Source: Syntrophaceae bacterium UBA6112 (GTDB lineage: Bacteria; Desulfobacterota; Syntrophia; Syntrophales; UBA5619). From it: 62,227 bases of DNA. Shown here piece after piece: positions 24,384-32,177 of the stretch. Each line of letters starts with the position of its first letter. Positions within the stretch are counted from its first letter, which is position 1. The notes under the pieces are model-generated. The model was not told the origin of the DNA and ran no database searches. It saw only the letters and a list, made by a program, of their open reading frames with translations. Made by a program: the position numbers and the translations under genes. The stretch is from assembly GCA_002423465.1 (NCBI GenBank), contig DIWG01000035.1:1-62227 (forward strand). Reading direction: 5' to 3'.

Positions 24384-24399
24384 CAAACGGAGACATTTC

Positions 24400-25209
24400 A
24401 TGTATTATCTCGGGATCGATATCGGAAGCCTTTCCTGCGACGCCGTCCTGATCAATGGCGGTTCAACCATTGTGGCATCGGCCGTGGTCCCCACCGGCGC
24501 CAGGAACCGGGAGGCCATCGCCCGGGCAACCGACGAGGTTCTCCGGATAGCCGGCATAGCGCGGGCGGATGTCGCGGCGGTTGTTTCAACGGGCTACGGG
24601 CGCGACCGGGTGGAGGAGCGCCTTTCGTCCGTGACGGAAATCACCTGCCACGCGCGGGGAATCACCGCTCTTCTTCCCGGAACCCAGCTCCTGATCGATA
24701 TCGGAGGACAGGACAGCAAGGCGATCCTCCTCGGAAAAGAGGGCAATGTCATTGATTTCGCCATGAATGACAAATGCGCCGCCGGAACGGGACGTTTTCT
24801 GGAGGCGATGGCAAGGGCCCTGCAGGTGGATATCGACGACATGGCCGATATGGATATCGGCGCGGAAGGGAAACAGTCCATCAGCAGCATGTGCACGGTT
24901 TTTGCGGAGAGTGAGGTGGTCTCGCTGATTGCCGACGGCGCCCCGGTCAACGAAATCGTCATGGGGCTGAATCGTGCCATCGCCGCAAGGATTCTCTCCC
25001 TGGTCAAAAGGACAACGCTTCAGTATCCGGATATGAAAGTCGCCATGTCCGGCGGCGTCGCCCGGAACGCAGGTGTTGTGCGCGCCATTTCCTTTCTGAT
25101 GGATCGTGAGGTATCCGTCCCCAAAAAACCGGATACCGTAGGTGCGCTCGGCGCCGCAATGATCGCCAAAGAAAAAAACGCTTCCCGACGGCCGGTCGTT
25201 TCGGCTTAA
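24400..25209 (+). CDS. 2-hydroxyacyl-CoA dehydratase activator ATPase (BcrA/HgdC family)
   Basis: The archerase: it hydrolyses ATP to shoot an electron into the dehydratase. The 269-residue ASKHA-fold ATPase has phosphate-1 loop GIDIGSLSCDAV, then VSTGYGRDRVEE, the second phosphate loop LIDIGGQDSKAI and 'NDKCAAGTGRFLE'. Its two conserved Cys (NDKCAAGTG and SSMCTVFAESEVVSL) would bind the [4Fe-4S] cluster shared by the homodimer. Only one activator is present, which favours a 2-hydroxyacyl-CoA dehydratase over a class I benzoyl-CoA reductase (two ATPase subunits). ATG 24400 has GGAG upstream. Confidence 0.92.
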   Translation: MYYLGIDIGSLSCDAVLINGGSTIVASAVVPTGARNREAIARATDEVLRIAGIARADVAAVVSTGYGRDRVEERLSSVTEITCHARGITALLPGTQLLIDIGGQDSKAILLGKEGNVIDFAMNDKCAAGTGRFLEAMARALQVDIDDMADMDIGAEGKQSISSMCTVFAESEVVSLIADGAPVNEIVMGLNRAIAARILSLVKRTTLQYPDMKVAMSGGVARNAGVVRAISFLMDREVSVPKKPDTVGALGAAMIAKEKNASRRPVVSA

Positions 25210-25380
25210 ATCGCCTGTCCTGCAGGCAATCCGTGCGCCGCATCAGCCGGATCATCCATATCGTCTTGTGCTTCCCGCGAAATGCAATGGAAAGAATACC
25301 GGTAACAAACGTGGGGAACTTTTATTCTGGAGAAACTCGCGGCGAGAAGGTATATTGGCGGGGGACGAAAGGCAATCAGG

Positions 25381-26283
25381 ATGGCAAAGGCAGGGAAATT
25401 GGTGAAACCGAATTATTTTGTCATAAAACTGGTCAGGATCATTCCCTTGCGCCTGCGGAAGATTATTGTCGTTGCGCTGGCTTCCGCCTTCTATCATGTT
25501 TCCTTGAAACACCGCCTGATCGCCATTCATAATATAGCGTGCTCTTTTCCCGAAAAACCCCTGAAGGACATCATCAAAATCGCCAAAGAATCCTATCGCA
25601 GCTTTGCTCTGGTTGCCGCTGAATTCTGTGACGTCACCAAACTGACCCGGGATAATCTCGCCGGATACATTGCGATCGAAGGGTTGGACCATTACACGGC
25701 CGCGTGCAAAAAAAACAAGGGGGTTTTGCTTTTCGGCGCTCATTTCGGCAATTGGGAAATGGGCAATGCCGCGCTGGCGATCACCACAAAACCGTTCGTC
25801 TTTATTTACAGGGTTCTCGACAATTCTTTTTTGGAAAAAAATATTACGGCGGTGCGCGCTTCTTGCGGCGTTACATCACTCTCCAAGGAGAAGGCGATGC
25901 GGCCGATCATGCGCTTGCTGAAAAAGGGCGAGACGGTTCATCTGCTGATTGACCAGAATGTAGCGTGGTACGATGGCATTTTTGTCGATTTCTTCGGCCG
26001 TCAGGCGTGCGCCACTTCCGGCCTCGCGCTGCTGGCCTTGCATACGGACTCGCCGGTACTGCCGGCCTTCACCCACCGCCTGCCCGACGGAAAATATCTG
26101 CTGGAGATCGGCCGGGAAGTGGAAATGATCCGTTCGGGAAACCGTGATCAGGATATTTTGTTGAATACCACAAATTTTACCAAGACAATCGAGCAACAGG
26201 TCCGCCGGCGCCCCGAACAATGGTTCTGGGTGCACCAACGCTGGAAGACAAGGCCTTGTCAGGCAAAATATAAGGGTCTGTGA
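25381..26283 (+). CDS. LpxL/HtrB-like lysophospholipid/lipid A acyltransferase
   Basis: A 300-residue inner-membrane acyltransferase, probably adding a secondary acyl chain in lipid A synthesis. A hydrophobic N-terminal anchor (about 25-42, RKIIVVALASAFYHVSL) is followed by the family motif GAHFGNWEMG (about residues 119-128), an HX4E catalytic pair. 'VHLLIDQNV...GIFVDFFGRQA' and 'WFWVHQRWKTRP' are typical of LpxL/LpxM/HtrB. The enzyme implies a Gram-negative outer membrane. Its stop codon lies inside the hairpin at 26274. The 170-bp upstream gap holds no gene. Confidence 0.88.
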   Translation: MAKAGKLVKPNYFVIKLVRIIPLRLRKIIVVALASAFYHVSLKHRLIAIHNIACSFPEKPLKDIIKIAKESYRSFALVAAEFCDVTKLTRDNLAGYIAIEGLDHYTAACKKNKGVLLFGAHFGNWEMGNAALAITTKPFVFIYRVLDNSFLEKNITAVRASCGVTSLSKEKAMRPIMRLLKKGETVHLLIDQNVAWYDGIFVDFFGRQACATSGLALLALHTDSPVLPAFTHRLPDGKYLLEIGREVEMIRSGNRDQDILLNTTNFTKTIEQQVRRRPEQWFWVHQRWKTRPCQAKYKGL

Positions 26284-26309
26284 CGTAATCGTTATTCCGT
26301 TACAGACCC
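26274..26309. terminator. Hairpin between convergent genes
   Basis: GGGTCTGTGACG pairs with CGTTACAGACCC (12-base arms, one mismatch, 12-base loop). It sits between the convergent acyltransferase and radical-SAM genes, with the acyltransferase stop inside the left arm. There is no long T-run, so it is either a weak bidirectional terminator or a member of the window's REP-like family. Confidence 0.5.
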
Positions 26310-26453
26310 CAAGGACGAAAGACGGTCCGCTCAATCCTCTTTGGAATGAATCACCTTTTATCCCTGACCGGGAGCGCAACCCGCAAGTCCCGCCTTTTTG
26401 ACGGGGAGCTTCACTCCGTTTCTGCAGGGGCAAGGGCTGCCGTCTCCCGCCTT

Positions 26454-27323
26454 TTACAGTGCCCGCATCCATTCGGGCTTCAGGCCGACCTCTCCTCGCA
26501 GGGCCGCATCGATCAGCGCCAGCGCCTTTTGCTTGCCGCCAGGCAGTTCGGCCTTGACCGGGAGGTAATTGGAGGCGTGGTTCGAGAAAAAATACCCCCG
26601 GGTCAAATCGGTATAGGCGATCATTTCCCGCAATTCCCGGAGCAAACCGGCCTCATCGGGCAATGCAAATGTCCCGTTTGCATATTCTTCGTACAGCGGT
26701 GTTCCGGGGATGAGCATCACCGTCAGGGCGCCGACAAAATCGGGGTCCATGGCGCTCAACAGCCCGCCCGTTGCCCGGGCATGTCGGAGCGAGTTCTCGC
26801 GGCCGCCGATTCCCAGAAGAACCGTGGCCGACAACCGGATGCCCGCCTCCTTGACCCGGCGTCCCATTTCGATGCAGTTCGCCGCCGTGGAACCTTTGTG
26901 GATTGCAGCTCGCATGTCGTCATCGCCGGTTTCGACGCCGTAATAGAGGATCCCGAGGTTGGCTTGGCGCAGTTGCTTCAACTCTTCCGCGGATTTCTTC
27001 CGGATGCTTTTCACATTCGCATAGGCCCCGACCCTTTTCACCCGCGGCAGATGTTCCCGAATCCGCTCCAGGATCCAGATCAGCCTTGGCTGGGGGATGA
27101 TCAGCGCGTCGCCGTCCATCAAAAAAAGACGGTCCTCGTTTTGCATGTGCCGGGCGGCATAGAGGATGTCGCTCAGGATGATCCGGTCGTCCTTGATCCG
27201 GAAGCGCTTGTCGCGATAGGTGCCGCAAAAAGTGCAGCGGTTATGGGAGCAGCCGACGGTGACCTGCAGCAGGATGCTGTCGGCCTCGCTGGGCGGCCGG
27301 ATGCAATACCCTTCGTAATGCAT
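26454..27323 (-). CDS. Radical SAM protein (Elp3/HemN-like small family)
   Basis: A 289-residue radical-SAM enzyme. It begins MHYEGYCIRPPSEADS and has the cluster motif CSHNRCTFC (CxxxxCxxC variant; residues about 25-33). The triose-barrel includes 'FLMDGDALIIPQPRL' and 'LGILYYGVETGDDDM', the latter typical of SAM-binding strand beta-5. This uncharacterised family is common in anaerobic bacteria. I prefer the start at 27323 because homologues begin with MHYEG. A longer frame to 27407 exists but lacks similarity. It lies downstream of an anSME-type gene on the same strand with a 217-bp gap. Confidence 0.78.
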   Translation of the reverse strand: MHYEGYCIRPPSEADSILLQVTVGCSHNRCTFCGTYRDKRFRIKDDRIILSDILYAARHMQNEDRLFLMDGDALIIPQPRLIWILERIREHLPRVKRVGAYANVKSIRKKSAEELKQLRQANLGILYYGVETGDDDMRAAIHKGSTAANCIEMGRRVKEAGIRLSATVLLGIGGRENSLRHARATGGLLSAMDPDFVGALTVMLIPGTPLYEEYANGTFALPDEAGLLRELREMIAYTDLTRGYFFSNHASNYLPVKAELPGGKQKALALIDAALRGEVGLKPEWMRAL

Positions 27324-27539
27324 CCCTTCATCTTCGGAAAAGAAAACCACTTTTTTCTCCTTTGGTGATATCGCCCGGAGGGCGGATGATATGGGCGCGG
27401 AACCCACGAGGTATCCCGCACCGCGTTGCTCCTGATGAACGGTTCGCGCCGGTTTCCCGGAGCAGGTCCGGATGATGGAATGATATCATTTGTCAACCGA
27501 AAGATGAACCGGAATGTACATGCGATGACGGAGCGACCG

Positions 27540-28766
27540 TCACCCCTTGGGGAGGCAGCACTTTTTGTACTTGAGCCCGGATCCGCAGGGGCAGGGGGCG
27601 TTTCGTCCCGCCGGTGCTGTGCGATGGGGCGGAATGGATGCCGGGCGGGCAGGATCGAGTCCGCGTGCCGCAACCTCCGGGAAAGGCTCGGTCATCTGAT
27701 AGAGTTTCTTGATGGTTTCGCAGAAATGGCTCTTCCCCGCCGCAGCGGCCCGATCGGGGAGGCGATCCTTCAGGCAGCCTCCCCGGCACGATCGCACCAG
27801 ATCGCAAGCCCGGCACTCATGGGTGATCAGTCCCCGGGCCTCCCGGAACCGCTTCATCAGCGGTTGATGAAAGAAATCGGCCAGCCGCCCATCATCCAGA
27901 TTTCCCAGACGCCAGTCTTTTTCGACGAAAAAGTCACAGGGGAAAATGTCGCCGTTGTGCTCCACGACAAGGTAGTCACCGCAGGCGCCGTCCATCGTGC
28001 AGATGCCGGCCTTTCCCTCCAGGCGGAGTCGGAGGAACGCATCCAGGTTTCGCTCCGAGGCCGCCATGTGCCCCTCGGCTCGCTGAAGCTTGAAGATTTC
28101 GCTGAAGAATCGGGTCAGCCCTTCCGGTGTTGCCGAGAAATCAGCGATCCGGCCGGTCGCCGGGTCGGTCTCCAGGCAAGGAATGAAGTGGAGATGGTCA
28201 AAGCCCCGGGAACGGAAAAAACGGTAGATCCGGGTCGCCCGGTCCTGGGCGGCGCGGCTGACCACGCTGAGGATATTGAAGGCCACCCCCTCGGAGGCCA
28301 GGAGTTCCGAGGCCGCCATCACCCGCTCAAAAGAACCCGCACCGCCGGCGCCGATTCGGTAACAGTCATGCACCTCTTTCGGGCCGTCCAGCGAGAGGCC
28401 CACCAGAAACCGATAGCGGGCCAGGAAACATGCCCATTCGCGGTCCAGTAGGAGCCCGTTGGTCTGCAGGGCGTTGCCCACCACCTGACCCGGCCTGCCG
28501 TGGCGCATCTGGCAGGCCACCACGTGTGAGAAAAAGTCCAGCCCCATGAGGGTCGGTTCCCCACCCTGCCAGGAAAAGATGGTTTCCGGAAAGCGATAGG
28601 AGAGCATCTCCCGGATGAGCGCCTCGGCCCGTTCCCGGCTCATGCGGCGGCGCCCGTCCGGATAGAGCGACACGGCGTCCCGATAGAAGCAGTACTCGCA
28701 GGCAAGGTTGCAGTCGCCGGACGCCGGTTTGATCAACAGTTGAAAGGGGTTCATCGGAAGGTTCAT
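27540..28766 (-). CDS. Anaerobic sulfatase-maturase-like SPASM radical SAM enzyme with C-terminal SEC-C motif
   Basis: A 408-residue SPASM-domain radical-SAM protein. The cluster motif CNLACEYCFY (CxxxCxxC; about residues 19-26) is followed by the anSME-like FSWQGGEPTLMGLDFF. C-terminal auxiliary-cluster cysteines include CTMDGACGDYLVVEHNGDIFPC and CRACDLVRSCRGGC. These enzymes oxidise Cys/Ser to formylglycine in sulfatases, or modify peptides. The last about 20 residues form a SEC-C zinc motif, PCPCGSGLKYKKCC. No sulfatase is in the window, so the peptide target is open. Start ATG 28766 (or 28754) lacks a strong Shine-Dalgarno. A tiny membrane ORF and an ATP-grasp gene lie directly upstream. 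Confidence 0.85.
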   Translation of the reverse strand: MNLPMNPFQLLIKPASGDCNLACEYCFYRDAVSLYPDGRRRMSRERAEALIREMLSYRFPETIFSWQGGEPTLMGLDFFSHVVACQMRHGRPGQVVGNALQTNGLLLDREWACFLARYRFLVGLSLDGPKEVHDCYRIGAGGAGSFERVMAASELLASEGVAFNILSVVSRAAQDRATRIYRFFRSRGFDHLHFIPCLETDPATGRIADFSATPEGLTRFFSEIFKLQRAEGHMAASERNLDAFLRLRLEGKAGICTMDGACGDYLVVEHNGDIFPCDFFVEKDWRLGNLDDGRLADFFHQPLMKRFREARGLITHECRACDLVRSCRGGCLKDRLPDRAAAAGKSHFCETIKKLYQMTEPFPEVAARGLDPARPASIPPHRTAPAGRNAPCPCGSGLKYKKCCLPKG

Positions 28767-28779
28767 TTGCCTGGGGCCA

Positions 28780-28890
28780 TCAGTGGAAGAGGGCCTTGTA
28801 GCCCTGTTGATACACATAAAACCAGTGGACTCCGAAGCCCCGGATCAGGATCACGGACAAACCCGCCAGAAAAAGGAACACAGCCGCCAC
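28780..28890 (-). CDS. Candidate small single-pass membrane peptide (36 aa)
   Basis: A short frame sits between the ATP-grasp stop (28909) and the maturase start (28766), in the same frame as the ATP-grasp gene. It encodes a hydrophobic helix, VAAVFLFLAGLSVILIRGFG, followed by an aromatic tail HWFYVYQQGYKALFH. The only normal start is GTG 28890, without an evident Shine-Dalgarno. Translation could be coupled to the upstream stop 18 bases away. It could be a real small membrane protein, a peptide substrate, or chance. Confidence 0.35.
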   Translation of the reverse strand: MAAVFLFLAGLSVILIRGFGVHWFYVYQQGYKALFH

Positions 28891-28908
28891 GGCCGGATGA
28901 GTGATGGC

Positions 28909-29925
28909 CTATCCCGCGCTCCATGCCGGGTGCCGGTTGGCTGCCAGGCGGACGATCCGGCTTCCGATCTCACCATACGAGTAGCCGGCCAATTCCGCCG
29001 CGCACGCGAGGCTCGCATCCGCGCTGATGTCGGCATTAGGGTTCACTTCCAGGACGTGGAAGACCCCATCGCGGATCCGCACGTCGATGCGGCCGTAATC
29101 GCGGCATCCGATTGCCCGGTAGGAAGCCTGACAGACATCATAGAGTCGTTGCATCTCTTCCGCGCCAAGCGGTGCGGGAAGGATGGTGTGGATGCCTTCG
29201 TAGTGGATGGATCCCGGAACGAATTTGGATTCATACGTGCATAGCCGGTCGTGGATGTCATTGAACTGAGAAAAATCCATTTCGGCAGGGGGCAGCATTT
29301 CAATGGCGCCGTTTCCCCAGAGCGACACGTGGAGCTCACGCCCGTCGATGAAATTCTCTACCAGGGCCGGCTGCCGGAAGGTGTCCAGTACATAGGCAAT
29401 CCGTGTCTGCAGTTCTGTTTCGTTCATCACCACCGACTCCCTCGTGAGCCCTTCGCTGCAGTGCTCTTCGGCCGCTTTCACGATCGCCGGAAACTGATTC
29501 CATCCGTCCGCGACGGGGTGGTCACAGAGGCGCCAAGCCGGGGTAGGGATGCCCGCTCTTTGGAGGATTTCCTTCATGGCGCATTTGTTCTGCGCGCGCT
29601 CCAGCGCCGACGCGTCGGCCCCGGTGAATGCAAAACCCATCGATTCGAGAATCCTGGCGACGAGAGATTCGCTCTTCGGGACATCGGGAAGGGCTTCACA
29701 CCAGTTGAGGATGACGTGGGAGCGCGGGTCAAAGGAGCGGAGTGCGGTGGGGAGGTCGCTGTCTGAGAGCGGGAGGAGGGTGACCGGATGACCGATGCGG
29801 GAAACGGCATGTCCGAGCTGGGAAGAGAGCTGGTCCACTTCCGATTTTTCCTGAGGGGTCCAAGAAGTATCCTGGTTGTACAGGAGGGCGATGGGCACTT
29901 TGCTCGGATCGATGTCTAGTGGCAT
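28909..29925 (-). CDS. ATP-grasp ligase (D-Ala-D-Ala ligase-like)
   Basis: A 338-residue ATP-grasp enzyme that would join a carboxylate to an amine or thiol using ATP. It has a preATP-grasp N-terminal domain ('KVPIALLYNQDTSWTP'). The ATP-grasp core includes 'GADASALERAQNKCAMKEILQRAGIPTP', 'FPAIVKAAEEHCSEGL', 'FIDGRELHVSLWG' and the metal-binding end 'YGRIDVRIRDGVFHVLEVNPNAD', where the E and N of EVNPN bind Mg. It is D-Ala-D-Ala-ligase-like but unlike housekeeping Ddl in its N-terminus, so the substrate is unknown. Start ATG 29925 has GGGAGCC upstream. It is upstream of a tiny membrane ORF and a SPASM maturase on the same strand. Confidence 0.82.
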   Translation of the reverse strand: MPLDIDPSKVPIALLYNQDTSWTPQEKSEVDQLSSQLGHAVSRIGHPVTLLPLSDSDLPTALRSFDPRSHVILNWCEALPDVPKSESLVARILESMGFAFTGADASALERAQNKCAMKEILQRAGIPTPAWRLCDHPVADGWNQFPAIVKAAEEHCSEGLTRESVVMNETELQTRIAYVLDTFRQPALVENFIDGRELHVSLWGNGAIEMLPPAEMDFSQFNDIHDRLCTYESKFVPGSIHYEGIHTILPAPLGAEEMQRLYDVCQASYRAIGCRDYGRIDVRIRDGVFHVLEVNPNADISADASLACAAELAGYSYGEIGSRIVRLAANRHPAWSAG

Positions 29926-30382
29926 GAGAAGGCTCCCAGGGTGTAGAATTATTGACTCATATGAATTCTCGCCGATCCGGGCTCCGCGAACGATCTGTTC
30001 CAAGTTGAAGCCTGCCTCGCTACCGGGGGCCGCGACGCGGCCTGCTTAGATACACCGTTGCGGATGTTTCTGATGGCTCAGCCCAAGGTTCTCTCCCTAC
30101 GGTGACCGGGCTGCGTTCCGCGGCGGGGTTCCTTTCAAAATCCGGACGCGTTTTCTCTATTTGATCGGGGATCCCTCACTCGCGTTCGGAACATAAAATA
30201 AGGGAAGCTTATATGTCAAAGAGAAAATGGGCAGTAAAACAGGAAATACTGAACGGAAAGCAGCGAGTAGGATGGGATGAAACGACTCATACCATTGAAT
30301 ATAATGACGTTCGATCACTTTGAGTAATCTTTTTCCCCGCCGCGATGGTCCATTTGTTTGTATTTCTGACAAACCTCACCGC
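29926..30382. other. Intergenic region, no gene recognised
   Basis: About 457 bases between the ATP-grasp and S41 genes, both on the minus strand. A 71-codon minus frame (30157-30372) has no recognisable features or ribosome binding site, so I do not call it. I see no RNA motif that I can name and no clear promoter. Confidence 0.45.
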
Positions 30383-31888
30383 TCATAATCCCCTAAGATA
30401 TTGAATGGCGTACTGGATTTCGACATCGGTCCCCGCCGCAAAGGCAAGCACATTTTCAAGCGTCTTCGGCACCCTTGGGTTGGGGACCACGCCGCCTATC
30501 CCGTTTCTGCTGTCAAGTTGAATCACCCCGTTTTTATCTACGGAGCGACCGAAAGGATATCCTATGGTATAACCCCCTGGCATCGGGATCTCCCCACCTG
30601 TCATCCCGAAGGAGCCATTTGTGCCATGGAACCCGATCACGCTTCCTTGAGGCAGTCTCGCTATGCCCATACCGATGCCTTCTCCAGAGCTTTTCGTGTT
30701 AGGATTAACCAAAGCCACCACCGGTCCGCTAAAATAGGGAGTCTGCGGTTTAATTGAGAAGTTGTCAATGATGGCAGAGCGGTCGTCGATGGTGATCCGC
30801 AGAAAACCGCCGGTCCGCTTGTCGTAATATTCCTGGTACTCATAGAAAGAGGGGGCAGAATAAAAAAAGCCACACAGATCGGCGGCAAGCTCATCCGAGC
30901 CGCCGTAATTGCCGCGCAGATCGACGATAACTCCGGGTACGCCGGTTGCGATAAAGGAGGTGATCGCCTCACGGAATTGCTGGAAGATCCGTATTGGGTA
31001 ACCGGGATTCGATGCATCGTGTTCCATCCTGACAAGGACATAACCGTACCCCTCCGGCAGGATTCGGTAGTCTACTTTTTCCGACATACTTGGCCGCTTG
31101 GCAAAATTAACAAGAGAAAATGTCTGTCCGGCATCATCGACTGCTGTGAGAGTTTTGGTTTGGAAAATGGTCGAACCGGGGTTTTTGAATGCAACCTCGA
31201 CGGCCTGGCCGATGGAGCCCCGTGTCAGGAGCCGGTTCTGCTCCAGCCGGTAGTGTTCCAGCGTGGCCTGGGGAGTTTCGCTGCCGAGTTCACCCGTCAA
31301 AGCCTTGTAAGGAACAGCGTCAACCACGATTCGTCCGATTGCTGTTTCGACCGGTTGCCCTCCCCAGGTGATGATCTCGGCGCCGGCAACCATTCCGGCC
31401 ATACCGGCCGGTCCATTTGGGATGATTTTAGCCGCGATCACCCGCGAATCATCCAGTTGAGCGACCGCGATCCCAAACCCGCCACCAACCAGTTCCTTTC
31501 CGAGGGAGGTTGGCACAGCGTTGTCTGCCGCGGCCAGACTGATGTGTCCGTCAGGGATCGAGCAGACATACTCGTGCAGGGCAAGATAATAGGCTTTTTC
31601 GTCTCCTGCGGTTTGAGCTTGTGTGATGCGCGGTAGAAATCGGCTGTAGAGGCCGGGCCAGTCTATACCCTTCCAGTCACCGAAGGCATACTCCCGCGAG
31701 AACTTATCGTGGGCCGCCTTGAAGGCATCTGTCCAGGTTAGTGTGCTGTAGTTGGCCTGATCGGGGAAAGTGAAGCCAATCCGGGGATCCACGGACGCGT
31801 CAGTTCCACCGCCACCTGAACAACCGGAAATGAGCAGTGCTATGTATAAAAGAGAGGCAACGAAACCGAAATAACGATACTTGTTCAT
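30383..31888 (-). CDS. S41-family peptidase lipoprotein (C-terminal-processing-protease-like)
   Basis: A 501-residue lipoprotein: signal peptide with lipobox LLISGC (Cys about 22), then a glycine-rich linker. It has an N-terminal helical region, a PDZ-like segment (about 140-190, 'IAAKIIPNGPAGMAGMVAGAEII') and an S41 tail-specific-protease domain. 'GVPGVIVDLRGNYGG' and the Ser region 'VALVNPNTKSSGEGIG' are the usual S41 landmarks. It is probably anchored in the outer or inner membrane facing the periplasm. Start ATG 31888 has AAGGAAT upstream. A weak promoter (TTGACA-17-TAGAAA, 32018-32046) may drive it. Substrate unknown. Confidence 0.8.
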   Translation of the reverse strand: MNKYRYFGFVASLLYIALLISGCSGGGGTDASVDPRIGFTFPDQANYSTLTWTDAFKAAHDKFSREYAFGDWKGIDWPGLYSRFLPRITQAQTAGDEKAYYLALHEYVCSIPDGHISLAAADNAVPTSLGKELVGGGFGIAVAQLDDSRVIAAKIIPNGPAGMAGMVAGAEIITWGGQPVETAIGRIVVDAVPYKALTGELGSETPQATLEHYRLEQNRLLTRGSIGQAVEVAFKNPGSTIFQTKTLTAVDDAGQTFSLVNFAKRPSMSEKVDYRILPEGYGYVLVRMEHDASNPGYPIRIFQQFREAITSFIATGVPGVIVDLRGNYGGSDELAADLCGFFYSAPSFYEYQEYYDKRTGGFLRITIDDRSAIIDNFSIKPQTPYFSGPVVALVNPNTKSSGEGIGMGIARLPQGSVIGFHGTNGSFGMTGGEIPMPGGYTIGYPFGRSVDKNGVIQLDSRNGIGGVVPNPRVPKTLENVLAFAAGTDVEIQYAIQYLRGL

Positions 31889-32177
31889 AGACCCATTCCT
31901 TTTGATGCCACACTGAAACAACGGGACAAAAGGTCGTAATCGCTTACTTAACAAATAGGGGATAAACTGAAAAACCTAAACGTCTTGGAAACTACTGCCG
32001 CGGAAATTTCTTAGCGTTTTCTACTCTATATCGGACTAATTGTCAAGAATGGTCCGGAACGCACCAGAGAAATACTCTACCGGAGTACCCGTATCCATAT
32101 TGATCAGCGCTCTTTAATGTGGTACGTTCTCGACGGGCAGATCAACCTGAAAGTAATGTTCCGGAACCTTATGAATC

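Noticed and set aside
22099..25209. Class I benzoyl-CoA reductase
   Set aside because: Only one ATPase activator and two small catalytic subunits; benzoyl-CoA reductase needs two ATPase-type subunits.
30157..30372. 71-codon minus-strand frame
   Set aside because: No ribosome binding site, no recognised motif, odd composition; insufficient support.
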